Shown: positions 7,287 to 16,261, counted from the stretch's first letter. The stretch is DNA of 33,169 bases from Burkholderiales bacterium (GCA_026400275.1 JAPLPK010000003.1:1-33169); one strand, 5' to 3'. The notes: generated from the sequence alone by a model not told the origin. Numbers and translations are program-made.

Positions 7287-8636
7287 ATGAACTTCATAGA
7301 ACGCCCCCGGCTGAATGCCGTAGCCGGCCCCATCTTTGGGGAGTTTTTACTGGGTTACACCGTGGTCATCGGCGGCCTGTGGCTGGCATCGCACACCTCG
7401 GACGGCGCAGCCGGCAGCCTGGGCCTGGCAAACCAGGTGCTGGAGTCGCTTTACGTGGTGTTCCGCGTGTTGGCCATCGGCATGGGCGTGGTCATCACCC
7501 AGCTGCTGGGCGGCAAGCAGCTGGAACTGGTGCGGCGCACCGCGCTGGCCGGGCTGGGCGCATGCACCTGGGCCGGCGCGCTAGTGGTGGCCATTCTGGT
7601 GCTGGGCAACGACGCCATCCTGGACCTGCTGAACGCGCCCGACGAAATTCTGCCCCTGGTCAGCCCCTATCTGCAGCTGCTGGCGCCGGCCGCGCTGCTG
7701 GACGGCTACAACCTGACCATGGCGTCGATCCTGCGCGCCCACTTGCATGTGCGCGACTCGCTGAAGGTGATGGTGGTGATGCACAGCACGCACCTGGCAC
7801 TGGCCGTGCCGCTGATGCTGGGCATGGGGCCCTGGGAAGGCCTGGGCCTGTACGGCTTTGCGGTGGCGCTACTGATCAGCCGGGCCCTGGGCCTGGCGCT
7901 GCACCTGGTCCTGTGGCGCAAGCGCATGGACCTGGTACCCAGCGCCCGCCATTGGTGGGTGCTGCAACCGCGCATGCTGGCGCCAGTGATGCGCATCGGC
8001 GTGCCGGGCGCCAGTGCCGAGCTGGGCTACCGGGTGGCCTTCATGGTGTCGCTGGCCAGCGCGGCGCGCCTGGGCGTGGCAGCCCTGGCCACCCATGCCT
8101 ACACCCTGCAGCTGCTGCGCTATGTGCTGCTGATCAGCCTGGCCATCGGCTGGGCCTGCGAGATCATGGTGGGCCGCATGGTCGGCGCCGGCCAGTTCAC
8201 GCAGGCGCACATGCTGGTGCGCAAGGGCCTGCGCAACGGCATCATGGCCTCAGGGGGCATGGCGTTGATGGCGGCACTGGCCTCGCCCTGGCTGATGCGC
8301 GTCTTCACCAAGGATGTGCATGTGATCGAGGCCGCCCACACCCTGCTGTGGATTGCCGTAGCGCTAGAGACCGGGCGCGCCTTCAACCTGATCATCACCG
8401 GCGCCCTGCGCGCCACCGGCGACGTGATCTACCCGGTGGCGGCCAGCCTGGGCTCGTTCTTTCTGGTGCTGGGTGCGGGCTCGTACATCATGGGCCGCAA
8501 CTTCGGCCTGCCGGGCATCTTCATTGCCTATGCGGCCGACGAATGGGTGCGCGGCCTGCTGATGTGGGCGCGTTGGAACTGGCACGGCTGGCTACCGCAT
8601 GCACGCAGCTCGCAGCGCCGGGTGAAGCAGCGCTAG
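7287..8636 (+). CDS. MATE family efflux transporter
   Basis: This 449-aa integral membrane protein has about 12 hydrophobic segments in two halves, characteristic of the MATE/NorM cation-coupled multidrug exporters. Both MatE repeats are visible, for example GPIFGEFLLGYTVVIGGLWL in the first and RIGVPGASAELGYRVAFMVS at the start of the second. The substrate is unknown. The start at ATG 7287 follows three tandem CACCG units (7271-7285) and lacks an obvious ribosome site. It probably shares a transcript with the GMC gene. Confidence 0.88.
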   Translation: MNFIERPRLNAVAGPIFGEFLLGYTVVIGGLWLASHTSDGAAGSLGLANQVLESLYVVFRVLAIGMGVVITQLLGGKQLELVRRTALAGLGACTWAGALVVAILVLGNDAILDLLNAPDEILPLVSPYLQLLAPAALLDGYNLTMASILRAHLHVRDSLKVMVVMHSTHLALAVPLMLGMGPWEGLGLYGFAVALLISRALGLALHLVLWRKRMDLVPSARHWWVLQPRMLAPVMRIGVPGASAELGYRVAFMVSLASAARLGVAALATHAYTLQLLRYVLLISLAIGWACEIMVGRMVGAGQFTQAHMLVRKGLRNGIMASGGMALMAALASPWLMRVFTKDVHVIEAAHTLLWIAVALETGRAFNLIITGALRATGDVIYPVAASLGSFFLVLGAGSYIMGRNFGLPGIFIAYAADEWVRGLLMWARWNWHGWLPHARSSQRRVKQR

Positions 8637-8674
8637 GGGCCGGCTCTGCGCAGCTTGCAAAATTTAGAGAAAAT

Positions 8675-8726
8675 AGGCCTCCAGCGCAGGCAATACCTGC
8701 GCTGGCAGCTACTGAATCAATAGCAA
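8675..8726. repeat. Short palindromic repeat, copy C
   Basis: AGGCCT is followed by a perfect 10-bp stem, CCAGCGCAGG (8681-8690) and CCTGCGCTGG (8696-8705), with loop CAATA, then CAGCTACTGAATCAATAGCAA. It lies between the MATE gene and rutE. The hairpin lacks a U-run, so it is not a classic terminator. Confidence 0.85.
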
Positions 8727-8753
8727 CCCTAGCCCACCAACCCAAGGAAAACC

Positions 8754-9344
8754 ATGTCCACTCCCCTGCCCGCAGCCGCCCTGGAACAAAGCTTTTTGAA
8801 CGCCCGCACCTTCAGCAAATTCACCGACCAGCCGGTGACGGATGCCATCCTGCACCAGCTGTACGAGCTGGCCAAGTGGGGGCCGACCTCGATGAACTGC
8901 CAGCCTGCGCGCCTGGTCTTTGTGCGTACCCCCGAAGCCAAAGCCAAGCTGAAGCTGGCGCTGGCACCGGGCAATGCCGACAAGACCATGGCCGCCCCGG
9001 TCACCGCCATCGTGGCCCTGGACACCCGCTTTTACGACCACCTGCCAGAGCAGTTCCCGGTCATGGACGCCAAGCCCATGTTCGAAAACAACGCCGCGCT
9101 GGCCGAAGCCACGGCTTTCCGCAACAGCTCGCTGCAAGGCGCTTACCTGATCATCGCGGCACGCCAGCTGGGGCTGGACTGCGGCCCCATGAGCGGCTTT
9201 GACGCCACCAAGGTGAACGAGCAGTTCTTCCCCGACGGCCGCTTCAAAGCCAACTTCCTGGTCAACCTGGGCTACGGCGAAGTGGGTAGCACCTACCCAC
9301 GCGGCCCGCGCCTGCCGTTCGATACGGCTTGCAGCATCGCGTAA
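8754..9344 (+). CDS. rutE: RutE-like nitroreductase (probable malonic semialdehyde reductase)
   Basis: This 196-aa FMN-dependent nitroreductase-fold protein has the N-terminal FMN-binding NARTFSKFTDQPV, the segment LAKWGPTSMNCQPARLVFV, and GPMSGFDATKVNEQFF, close to RutE (reduction of malonic semialdehyde to 3-hydroxypropionate in uracil catabolism). No other rut genes are nearby, so a general aldehyde or quinone reductase role is possible. AAGGAAA lies 6 bp before the ATG. It converges on the ABC binding protein gene with a 9-bp gap. Confidence 0.85.
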   Translation: MSTPLPAAALEQSFLNARTFSKFTDQPVTDAILHQLYELAKWGPTSMNCQPARLVFVRTPEAKAKLKLALAPGNADKTMAAPVTAIVALDTRFYDHLPEQFPVMDAKPMFENNAALAEATAFRNSSLQGAYLIIAARQLGLDCGPMSGFDATKVNEQFFPDGRFKANFLVNLGYGEVGSTYPRGPRLPFDTACSIA

Positions 9345-9353
9345 GCGACGTAC

Positions 9354-10460
9354 CTAGCGTTTAAATTTTCCGTCCATACCAATGATGGCCAGGTCGGCAA
9401 AGTCCAGGCCGGAATGGTCGGTGGGGCTGTAACTCAGCTCCAGGCCGCCCAGGTCGAACTTGGTCAAGCCCTCCAGCGCCGCCTGCAAGCGCTCGCGTGT
9501 GGGTTTACCGCCACTGCGGTGCAGCCCCTCGACCAGCACCTTGGCAGCGGTAAAGCCTTCCAGCATGGCCGGGCTGGGGTCGCCCAGGCCCTTGGCGCGG
9601 GACAGCTCGGCGCATTCCTTCACCAGACCGTAGGACGGCGACTGCGGAAACACCTGGCTGACGATGACGCCACGCGCATTCGCCCCCAGGCTGGCAATGA
9701 AACCGGCCGAGGCGTTGTTCGACAGGGTCACAAACTGGGCATTGCTGCCGGCCGCCCTCAACGCGTGGATGGCCTCCGCCGTGGCGCCACCCGAAGCCAC
9801 CAGCAACACGGTTTGCGCGCCCGACTGCGCCACCGCCGGTGCAATCTTCGAGAAATCGGGTTTGCTGCGGTCGAACTTGTACTCGCCGCTAGCCGCCAGC
9901 TTGGCGGTCTGCAGGCCTTTTTGTGCGCCGGCCAGGCCGTCCAGGCCAAAGCTGTCGTCGGTGTAGACCAGGGCGATCTTGGTGAAGCCGCTGCTGACCT
10001 GCTGGGCGATCGCCTTCTCGGCCTCGCGGTGGTAGGTAGCCCGCACATTGAACACATATTTGCGCACCGGCTGGTGCAGCACCATGGCGCCGGAGGACGG
10101 CCCCACCAGCGGCACGCGGTGTTTTTCCAGCAGCGGGATGATGGCCTCGGTATGCGGCGTGCCACGGGTCAGAAACAGGGCCACCACGTTCTTTTCCTCG
10201 ATCAGCACGCGGGCGTTTTCCACCGCCTGCTGGGTGTCGAACTTGTCGTCCATGGAGATCAGCTCGATCTTCTGGCCGGCCACGCCGCCCTTGGCGTTGA
10301 CGCGGTCAAGGTACAGCTTGGCGCCGTCGGTGGTTTCCTTCACCCCCGCGGCCACCGCGCCGGAGAAGCCGGCGGTCTGGCCGATCCAGATCTGCGCCTG
10401 GGCCGCCAGGCCGCTGCAGGTTAACAACACGGCAAAGCCAAAAGAGTAACGAGTCTTCAT
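9354..10460 (-). CDS. ABC transporter substrate-binding protein, branched-chain amino acid type
   Basis: This 368-aa periplasmic type I binding protein (Peripla_BP_6/LivK-like) has a signal peptide at residues 1-22 (MKTRYSFGFAVLLTCSGLAAQA). The mature part contains AAGVKETTDGAKLYLDRVNA and IELISMDDKFDTQQAVENA, typical of the amide/branched-chain family. I chose ATG 10460 because it starts the signal peptide; the frame is open to 10514. No permease or ATPase genes are adjacent, so it is an orphan binding protein, common in Burkholderiales. The ligand is unknown. Confidence 0.88.
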   Translation of the reverse strand: MKTRYSFGFAVLLTCSGLAAQAQIWIGQTAGFSGAVAAGVKETTDGAKLYLDRVNAKGGVAGQKIELISMDDKFDTQQAVENARVLIEEKNVVALFLTRGTPHTEAIIPLLEKHRVPLVGPSSGAMVLHQPVRKYVFNVRATYHREAEKAIAQQVSSGFTKIALVYTDDSFGLDGLAGAQKGLQTAKLAASGEYKFDRSKPDFSKIAPAVAQSGAQTVLLVASGGATAEAIHALRAAGSNAQFVTLSNNASAGFIASLGANARGVIVSQVFPQSPSYGLVKECAELSRAKGLGDPSPAMLEGFTAAKVLVEGLHRSGGKPTRERLQAALEGLTKFDLGGLELSYSPTDHSGLDFADLAIIGMDGKFKR

Positions 10461-10633
10461 GGATAGTACGGAGGTAGGAAGATGCGCAAGGCTGGGACCG
10501 TGATTGGGCCACAAGCCGGCCGCGCAGGAAAGCCCATAAAGGGGAGTCTATCGGGCCATATATGCGGTAAATTCCGCCATCCCGGCCATCAGCGCGTCCG
10601 CGCCCTGCCCTTTTTCTCTGTACGGATTTCCCC

Positions 10634-11836
10634 ATGACCACCTTCGGTACCCCCCTGTCCCCCTCTGCCACCAAAGTCATGCTGCTCGGCTCCGGCGAGC
10701 TCGGCAAGGAGGTGCTGATCGCCCTGCAGCGCCTGGGGGTGGAAACCATTGCGGTAGACCGCTACGAAAACGCCCCTGGCCAGCAGGTGGCCCACCACGC
10801 CCGCACCATCACCATGAGCGACCCGGCGCAGCTGAAGGCGCTGATCGAGGCCGAAAAGCCCGACCTGGTGGTGCCCGAAATTGAAGCCATCGCCACCCCC
10901 ATGCTGGAAGAGCTGGAAGCCGCCGGCACCGTGCGCGTGATCCCCACGGCCCGCGCCGCCCGCCTGACCATGGACCGTGAAGGCATACGCCGCCTGGCCG
11001 CCGAAACCCTGGGCCTGCCCACCAGCCCCTATGTGTTCTGCGACTCGCTGGACGAGCTGCAGGCCGCCATCGACAGCAAGATCGGCTACCCCTGCATCGT
11101 CAAACCGGTGATGAGCAGCTCCGGCAAAGGCCAGAGCAAGATCAGCGGCCCCGCCGATGTGAAGACCGCCTGGGACTACGCCATGGCCGGCGGCCGCGTC
11201 AGCCACGGCCGCGTCATCGTCGAAGGCTTTATCGACTTCGACTACGAAATCACCCAGCTCACTGTGCGCGCCCTGGGCGCCGATGGCAAGGTGGAAACGC
11301 ATTTCTGCGACCCCATCGGCCACATCCAGGTCAGCGGCGACTACGTGGAAAGCTGGCAGCCCCACCCCATGCCGCTGCCAGCCATCCAGCGCTCGCGCCA
11401 GATCGCCAAGGCCGTGACCGACAACCTGGGCGGCCAGGGCCTGTTCGGCGTGGAGCTGTTCGTCAAGGGCAATGAAGTCTGGTTCAGCGAGGTCAGCCCC
11501 CGCCCGCACGACACCGGCATGGTCACGCTGTGCACCCAGTGGCAAAACGAGTTCGAGCTGCACGCCCGCGCCATCCTGGGCCTGCCGGTGAACACTGCAC
11601 TGAAGAGCCCGGGCGCCAGCGCGGTGATCTACGGCGGCGTGGACGCCCAGGGCATCGTGTTCGACGGCGTGGCCGAAGCGCTGCGCGTACCCAACACCGA
11701 CATCCGCCTGTTCGGCAAGCCCGAGAGCTTTGTCAAGCGCCGCATGGGCGTGGTACTGGCCTTTGACGCCGACGTGGAAGTCGCCCGCACCCGCGCCAAA
11801 CAGGCCGCCGCGCTGGTCAAGCCCCGCACCGCTTGA
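10634..11836 (+). CDS. purT: Formate-dependent GAR transformylase PurT
   Basis: This 400-aa ATP-grasp enzyme makes formyl-GAR from GAR, formate and ATP in purine synthesis (the folate-independent route). The N-terminal segment [20 protein letters not shown] and the ATP-grasp motifs [13 protein letters not shown] and [14 protein letters not shown] are near-identical to known PurT. Length is standard. The ribosome site is weak. The 173-bp upstream gap, shared with the divergent binding-protein gene, holds a small hairpin GCGG-TAAATT-CCGC at 10564-10577. Confidence 0.96.
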   Translation: MTTFGTPLSPSATKVMLLGSGELGKEVLIALQRLGVETIAVDRYENAPGQQVAHHARTITMSDPAQLKALIEAEKPDLVVPEIEAIATPMLEELEAAGTVRVIPTARAARLTMDREGIRRLAAETLGLPTSPYVFCDSLDELQAAIDSKIGYPCIVKPVMSSSGKGQSKISGPADVKTAWDYAMAGGRVSHGRVIVEGFIDFDYEITQLTVRALGADGKVETHFCDPIGHIQVSGDYVESWQPHPMPLPAIQRSRQIAKAVTDNLGGQGLFGVELFVKGNEVWFSEVSPRPHDTGMVTLCTQWQNEFELHARAILGLPVNTALKSPGASAVIYGGVDAQGIVFDGVAEALRVPNTDIRLFGKPESFVKRRMGVVLAFDADVEVARTRAKQAAALVKPRTA

Positions 11837-11891
11837 ACGCCATGCAGCTTGTCGAGCAACCAATCCGTATCGGGCACAACGGCACGCACAC

Positions 11892-12016
11892 CAGGAACCC
11901 GTGGAACCGGCTCTGCCGGGCCACTGGGTTCGCCCCCTGCGTGTCGCATCGGTTTTTGCAAACCGATGCGAGGGGGGTTGGCGGAAACGCGCAGCGTGGA
12001 GCCTGGGGGTGAGCCA
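11892..12016 (+). repeat. Larger structured dispersed repeat, copy 2
   Basis: About 125 bp, closely similar to copy 1. The inner stem is CGCATCGGTTT (11945-11955) with AAACCGATGCG (11960-11970). Relative to copy 1, a T to C change in one arm is matched by A to G in the other, so pairing is kept. The 3' end (GGAGCCTGGGGGTGAGCC) overlaps the proposed start of the MscS gene. Confidence 0.9.
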
Positions 12017-13082
12017 TTTAATAGCCTGGGCCGACGACTCGGCGCTGCGCATTTTGCTAGCGGCGGGCGTAGTGCTGGTGCTGGCTTTGGTGCTGCACGC
12101 CATCGGCGTGGCCCTGGTGCGGCCGGTCACGCGCACCATGCCCATGGCGTCAACCATTGCGGGGGAGTGCAAAGCGCCTACCCGCTTCGTGCTGCCGCTG
12201 CTGGCCTTGCAGGCGGTGTGGCAGGTGGCACCACCCGACTTCCCGCTGATTGCCGGCGTGCGCCACGCCAACGTCTTGCTGCTGCTGGCCTGCCTGACCT
12301 GGCTGGGCCTGCGCGTGGTGCGCGGCACCACCAAGGGCCTGATCGCCATGCACCCGCTGCAGGTGGAGGACAACCTCAACGCACGCCGCGTGCACACCCA
12401 GGCCCGGGTGCTGGCCAACACCCTGGTGTTCGGCATCCTGGTCACCGGGCTGGCGTCGATCCTGATGACCTTCCCCGGTGCCCGCCAGTTTGGCGCCAGC
12501 CTGCTGGCCTCGGCCGGCGTGGTCGGCCTGGTGGTGGGTATTGCCGCGCGGCCGGTGCTGGGCAACTTGCTGGCCGGCCTGCAGATCGCACTGGGCCAGC
12601 CGCTGCGCATAGACGACGTGCTGATCGTGCAGGGCGAATGGGGCCGGGTGGAAGAGATCACCGGCACCTACGTGGTGTTGAAGATTTGGGACCAGCGCCG
12701 CCTGATCATTCCGCTGCAGTGGTTCATTGAAAACCCATTCCAGAACTGGTCGCGCCGCAACCCGGAGCTGATCGGCACGGTATTTTTGTGGGTGGACTAC
12801 GGCATGCCCATGGAGCCGCTGCGCCGCGAAGCCCAGCGCATCTGCCTGGCATCGCCCGCCTGGGACGGCCGCCACTGCAAGCTGGACGTGACCGACACCG
12901 CTGCCAACGGCGTGCAGATCCGCCTGGAAGTCACCGCCGCCAATGCCGACCTGCTGTGGCGCGTGCGCTGCGACCTGCGCGAAGGCCTGGTAGCCTACCT
13001 GCAGCGCGACTACCCGCAGTACCTGCCACGCAACCGCATGGCGCTGGAAGAGCAGGGGCCGGTGGCCAGCTCCATGCTGTAA
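12009..13082 (+). CDS. MscS family mechanosensitive channel
   Basis: The 357-aa inner-membrane protein has about four transmembrane segments, a pore-helix region ASLLASAGVVGLVVGIAARP, and the MscS beta-domain NLLAGLQIALGQPLRIDDVL and LKIWDQRRLIIPLQWFIENP. Such channels release solutes on hypo-osmotic shock. I chose GTG 12009 because it keeps the first membrane segment (residues about 13-36) and has GGAG 8 bp upstream. Start and ribosome site both lie in the 3' end of dispersed repeat copy 2. The next ATG (near 12138) would delete that segment. hyi follows after 15 bp. Confidence 0.82.
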   Translation: MSHLIAWADDSALRILLAAGVVLVLALVLHAIGVALVRPVTRTMPMASTIAGECKAPTRFVLPLLALQAVWQVAPPDFPLIAGVRHANVLLLLACLTWLGLRVVRGTTKGLIAMHPLQVEDNLNARRVHTQARVLANTLVFGILVTGLASILMTFPGARQFGASLLASAGVVGLVVGIAARPVLGNLLAGLQIALGQPLRIDDVLIVQGEWGRVEEITGTYVVLKIWDQRRLIIPLQWFIENPFQNWSRRNPELIGTVFLWVDYGMPMEPLRREAQRICLASPAWDGRHCKLDVTDTAANGVQIRLEVTAANADLLWRVRCDLREGLVAYLQRDYPQYLPRNRMALEEQGPVASSML

Positions 13083-13097
13083 CCCGCTGCCGCCACC

Positions 13098-13895
13098 ATG
13101 CCCCAATTTGCCGCCAACCTCAGCATGCTCTACCAGGAGCACGCCTTTCTGGACCGCTTTGCCGCCGCCGCCGCCGATGGCTTCAAGGCGGTGGAATACC
13201 TGTTCCCCTACGCCTTCTCGGCCAGCGACATCGCCGCGCAACTCAAGCAGCACGGCCTGCAGCAAGTACTGTTCAACGCGCCGCCCGGTGACTGGGACGC
13301 GGGCGAGCGCGGCATCGCCTGCCTGCCGGGCCGCGAGGCCGAGTTCCGCCAAGGCTTTGCCCAGGCGCTGGACTATGCCCGCGCCCTGGCCTGCCCGCGC
13401 ATCCATGTGATGGCCGGCTTGCTGCCCGAAGGCCAGACGCGTGACAGCCTGCGCCCGGTGTACGAGGCCAACCTGGCCTGGGCCGCAGCGCAGGCCGCTA
13501 GCGCTGGGCTGGACGTGCTGATCGAGCCCATCAACACCCGCGACATGCCCGGCTTCTACCTGAACCACCAGGCCCAGGCGCATGCCATCGTGGCCTCGGT
13601 AGGCGCGCCGAACCTGAAGGTGCAGATGGACCTGTACCACTGCCAGATTATGGAAGGCGACCTGGCCATGAAGCTGCGCCAGTACCTGCCGACCGGCCAG
13701 GTCGGCCACATCCAGATCGCAGGCGTGCCCGAGCGGCATGAGCCCGATGTGGGCGAGATCAACCACGACTACCTGTTCGCCCTGCTGGACCAGCTGGGCT
13801 ATGCCGGCCACGTGGGCTGCGAGTACCGGGCGCAGCGCGGCGCGGTGCCAGGCGGCACATCGGCCGGGCTGGGCTGGCTGCAGCGGCACAAATAA
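13098..13895 (+). CDS. hyi: Hydroxypyruvate isomerase
   Basis: This 265-aa TIM-barrel isomerase (AP-endonuclease 2 superfamily) interconverts hydroxypyruvate and tartronate semialdehyde. Features closely matching E. coli Hyi include [19 protein letters not shown] at the start, [17 protein letters not shown], the metal/catalytic Glu in [28 protein letters not shown], and [10 protein letters not shown] near the end. 2-oxo-tetronate isomerase OtnI is the main alternative. No glyoxylate carboligase neighbour is present. It probably shares a transcript with the channel gene 15 bp upstream and is followed by a perfect hairpin. Confidence 0.88.
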   Translation: MPQFAANLSMLYQEHAFLDRFAAAAADGFKAVEYLFPYAFSASDIAAQLKQHGLQQVLFNAPPGDWDAGERGIACLPGREAEFRQGFAQALDYARALACPRIHVMAGLLPEGQTRDSLRPVYEANLAWAAAQAASAGLDVLIEPINTRDMPGFYLNHQAQAHAIVASVGAPNLKVQMDLYHCQIMEGDLAMKLRQYLPTGQVGHIQIAGVPERHEPDVGEINHDYLFALLDQLGYAGHVGCEYRAQRGAVPGGTSAGLGWLQRHK

Positions 13896-13898
13896 GTA

Positions 13899-13956
13899 CG
13901 CGGACTGCTATCGCCTCGATAGCAGTCCGCGCTTGTTACATAAGCGCCAGAGGCCT
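13899..13956. repeat. Hairpin and short palindromic repeat, copy D
   Basis: A perfect 15-bp inverted repeat (13899-13913 with 13917-13931, loop CCT) starts 4 bp after the hyi stop. It runs directly into GCGCTT (13929-13934) / AAGCGC (13942-13947) and AGAGGCCT. This is the short palindromic repeat in reverse orientation fused to an extra hairpin. It could stop hyi transcription although it lacks a long U-run. Confidence 0.75.
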
Positions 13957-13980
13957 AGAAAGCCCCCAGGCTTATAGCCA

Positions 13981-14532
13981 TCAGCTCTTGCCGAACTTGG
14001 CCTTGGCAGCGCTGATACAGCTGGTCTTGGCGTCGCCGGCCAGCACGTCGCACTTCTGTGCTGCGACGTCGTAGTCGGCGTCGTGCTTTTCTGCCGTTGC
14101 ATCGGCCTTCACGTCACTGACCTTTTCGTTGGTGCGCGCATCCGCCTTGGCCTTGACTTCGATGGCCTTGGCTTCCTTCACGCACACCGACTTGTCGTTG
14201 CCGGCCTTGTCGTCGCACTTCTCTTTGGCGACGGCGTATTCGGTTTCAGCCTTGGTTTCCAGCGCACTGGTGCGGTCAGACAGCTTGCCGGTGTAGCTGT
14301 ACTTCATGTCCGCCAGGGCCACCTTGTGCTTGGCTTTGGCCTCTTCCTGGCAGATGTCCTTGGTGTTGCCGGCCAGCGCGTCGCAGGCGGCCTTGGCGGT
14401 CTTGTATTCGGCGCCAACGCGTGTCTTGCCGCTGGCGTATTCGTCCTTGCTGATGTTCGCAGCCTGGGCCAGCGGCAGAGCCAGCAGAGCGGCAATAGCG
14501 AGGGAAGATTTGAGCTTGAAAAGTGAACGCAT
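13981..14532 (-). CDS. Periplasmic protein with three Cys-pair repeats, unknown function
   Basis: The 183-aa protein has a signal peptide (residues 1-24, LAIAALLALPLAQA) and a Lys/Ala/Asp-rich mature chain. Three units contain the same core: CDALAGNTKDIC (Cys50/61), CDDKAGNDKSVC (Cys106/117) and CDVLAGDAKTSC (Cys161/172), each Cys-X10-Cys. The chain is probably helical, and the pairs could form disulfides or bind metal in the periplasm. The motif recurs in the protein at 21455-21871. A GTAGGA-N4-TACTAC palindrome lies 88 bp upstream of the ATG, also seen before the crystallin gene. I do not recognise a named family; a distant likeness to PsiF-type proteins is speculative. Confidence 0.82.
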   Translation of the reverse strand: MRSLFKLKSSLAIAALLALPLAQAANISKDEYASGKTRVGAEYKTAKAACDALAGNTKDICQEEAKAKHKVALADMKYSYTGKLSDRTSALETKAETEYAVAKEKCDDKAGNDKSVCVKEAKAIEVKAKADARTNEKVSDVKADATAEKHDADYDVAAQKCDVLAGDAKTSCISAAKAKFGKS

Positions 14533-14619
14533 GGAGATCCTTGGTGAACAGGCAAAAGTGCTGCGGCCAGTGTGTTCCCCTGGCGATGGTGCACACAGCG
14601 GACAGGGCGTCGAATCGCT

Positions 14620-14635
14620 GTAGTAGATGTCCTAC
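14620..14635 (-). promoter_or_regulatory. Putative response-regulator site, GTAGGACATCTACTAC
   Basis: A 16-bp imperfect palindrome (GTAGGA-N4-TACTAC on the minus strand), 88 bp before the Cys-pair protein start. It matches 14 of 16 bases with the site at 17847-17862, which has the same orientation and a similar distance to its gene. Confidence 0.5.
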
Positions 14636-14649
14636 TGCCCGAAGCCAAT

Positions 14650-14710
14650 TGCTACACTATTCATAGCTGTCAGCGCATATAAAACAAGCGCTAGCGGCCA
14701 ATTTGGCTTA
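14650..14710. repeat. Short palindromic repeat, copy E
   Basis: TGCTACACTATTCATAGCTG is followed by CAGCGC (14671-14676), an A-rich loop, GCGCTAG (14688-14694) and GGCC, then the palindrome GCCAA-T-TTGGC (14697-14707). It occupies much of the gap 14533-14839. The rest of that gap holds the palindrome at 14620 and no gene I can support. Confidence 0.75.
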
Positions 14711-14839
14711 TAGGGCTTTGCAGTTTTTCACCCGGAGTACATACGCAGCGCAGGGCTGCCGGCCTAGCATCAGCGGCTGAATTCACAGCCCGAAAGTGTA
14801 TTGATGCAGCTCTTTGCCCCGGCCTCCCAGCGACCTTCC

Positions 14840-15397
14840 ATGCGCCCGCGCCGCACCTGGCTCAGCCTGCCCTTGCTGGGCCTGCTGGCAGTGCACAGCA
14901 GCTGGGCCCAAGCCCCCGGCGGCATGGGCGGCGGCCGCCCACCCGGGGGGCGCGAGTCGGACAGCAGCAAATGCGCGTCCAGCGCGACCGAGCCGGCGGG
15001 CAGCATGCTGATCAAGCTGTATGCCGAGGAAAGGCTGCGCACCCTGCCGGAAGAACTGGCGCTGGTGCCGGCCCAGCTGCCGCTGTTTGAGCGCTACGCG
15101 CAGGCCCTGCAGCGCCTGATGCTGGATGAAAACAGCTGGGCGGTACGCGCGCCGCTGGCAGAAGCCAACCCGATCGCCAGCATAGGCGCGCAGATCGACC
15201 GCGCCAACAACCGCAGCGCCGCCTGGGAAGATGTGCTGGACGCGGTCAAGCCCCTGTACGCCCAGCTGAGCGCCGGGCAGCAGGCCATTGCCCGCAAGCG
15301 CCTGGTGGTGTCGCTGGAGCCCAGCGCCTGGCCTGCGCAGGGCGCAGCACGGCCCGGCAGCCTCCGGTCGGGCGACGCGCCGCCCTCCCGTCCCTAA
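14840..15397 (+). CDS. Exported protein, unknown function (weak LTxxQ/Spy-like helix)
   Basis: This 185-aa protein starts with a signal peptide (MRPRRTWLSLPLLGLLAVHS, cleavage near SSWAQ-AP) and a Gly/Pro-rich stretch. A helical region follows, containing WEDVLDAVKPLYAQLSAGQQ. The LSAGQQ sequence resembles the LTxxQ motif of Spy/CpxP periplasmic chaperone-like proteins, but the match is weak. ATG 14840 was chosen because it begins the signal peptide; ATG 14804 and TTG 14801 are in frame upstream. The Pro-rich C-terminal tail is not conserved-looking. Neighbouring genes give no clear role. Confidence 0.65.
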   Translation: MRPRRTWLSLPLLGLLAVHSSWAQAPGGMGGGRPPGGRESDSSKCASSATEPAGSMLIKLYAEERLRTLPEELALVPAQLPLFERYAQALQRLMLDENSWAVRAPLAEANPIASIGAQIDRANNRSAAWEDVLDAVKPLYAQLSAGQQAIARKRLVVSLEPSAWPAQGAARPGSLRSGDAPPSRP

Positions 15398-15398
15398 A

Positions 15399-15455
15399 CT
15401 ATCAGCTATTTATTTGATAGCTAGCCGCGCATATAACACCTGCGCCACAGCCCTT
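15399..15455. repeat. Short palindromic repeat, copy F
   Basis: CTATCA (15399-15404) pairs with TGATAG (15415-15420), followed by CTAGC, then GCGC, an ATATAACACCT loop and GCGC. It has the same modules as the other copies and sits between two convergent genes. Confidence 0.75.
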
Positions 15456-15502
15456 AAATGCTTGTAGAAATGTAGCCAGAGACAAGACGGGGACAGCCCC
15501 CC

Positions 15503-16261
15503 TTACCCAGCGCGCACCAGAGCCAGGCCCAAGCCGGTCAACGCTGCCACCTGCTGGTCGGTGGTCTGGGGCTCGACTACCAGGCCGGTGGCTTCGGTGC
15601 AGGCGGCGATCACATAGGGCGAGGCGGCGTGCAGCTTCTCGGCCGAGGCCAGCACCCAGGTCTCGGCCGCCTGGGCCATCAGCGCGCGTTTCACATGGGC
15701 TTCCTCCATATCGCCGGTGCTGAGGCCGGCGGTGGCGCTGACGCCGGTCACGCCCATGAAATACAGGTCAGCGCGCACCTGGCGAATCGCCTCTATAGCC
15801 GCCGCGCCCACCGCCACCACCGAGTGCTTGAACAGGTGGCCGCCGCTCAGCTGCACCTCGACCAGCGGGTGCTCCACCAGGGCCAGGGCGATGGTGGGGC
15901 TGTGCGTAACCACGGTGGCCCGCAGCGTGGGCGGCAGGCGCTGCGCCAGCTGCTGGCAGGTGGTGCCTCCGTCGATGAACACCACCTGGCCGGGCTGGAC
16001 CATGGCTGCGGCCGCGGTGGCAATCGCCTGCTTGCCCGGCATCTGCAGCTGGCTGCGCACAGCGAAATTACCCACCGCAGGCGATGCCGGCAAGGCACCG
16101 CCGTGCACGCGCTGCAGCAAGCCAAGTGCGGCCAGGGCGCGCAGGTCACGGCGGATGGTGTCTTCGGACAGGGCGAGCTCCGCGCTCAGGTCGGCGGCGA
16201 CGATGCGGCCGTCACGGCGCAGGGTGTCCAGGATCAGTTGTTTACGTTGCTGGGTCAGCAT
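15503..16261 (-). CDS. DeoR family transcriptional regulator
   Basis: The 252-aa repressor has an N-terminal DeoR HTH (residues about 1-57, with [20 protein letters not shown] and RVHGGAL) and a DeoR C-terminal sensor domain (about 75-235). The sensor domain contains [16 protein letters not shown], the sugar-phosphate-type loop. Such proteins sense phosphorylated sugars or related metabolites. It is divergent from nudK, with direct repeats in the 88-bp gap that may be its operator. The effector cannot be named. Confidence 0.9.
   Translation of the reverse strand: MLTQQRKQLILDTLRRDGRIVAADLSAELALSEDTIRRDLRALAALGLLQRVHGGALPASPAVGNFAVRSQLQMPGKQAIATAAAAMVQPGQVVFIDGGTTCQQLAQRLPPTLRATVVTHSPTIALALVEHPLVEVQLSGGHLFKHSVVAVGAAAIEAIRQVRADLYFMGVTGVSATAGLSTGDMEEAHVKRALMAQAAETWVLASAEKLHAASPYVIAACTEATGLVVEPQTTDQQVAALTGLGLALVRAG

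Noticed and set aside
7238-9202. 654-codon plus-strand frame over the MATE gene and rutE
   Set aside because: It overlaps two clear genes in another frame; composition is Arg/Gly/His/Pro-rich without motifs.
10589-12667. 692-codon minus-strand frame opposite purT and the channel gene
   Set aside because: It is antisense to purT, which is unmistakable, and runs through a dispersed repeat.
12150-13889. 579-codon minus-strand frame opposite the MscS and hyi genes
   Set aside because: His/Gln/Val/Gly-rich antisense translation with no family features.
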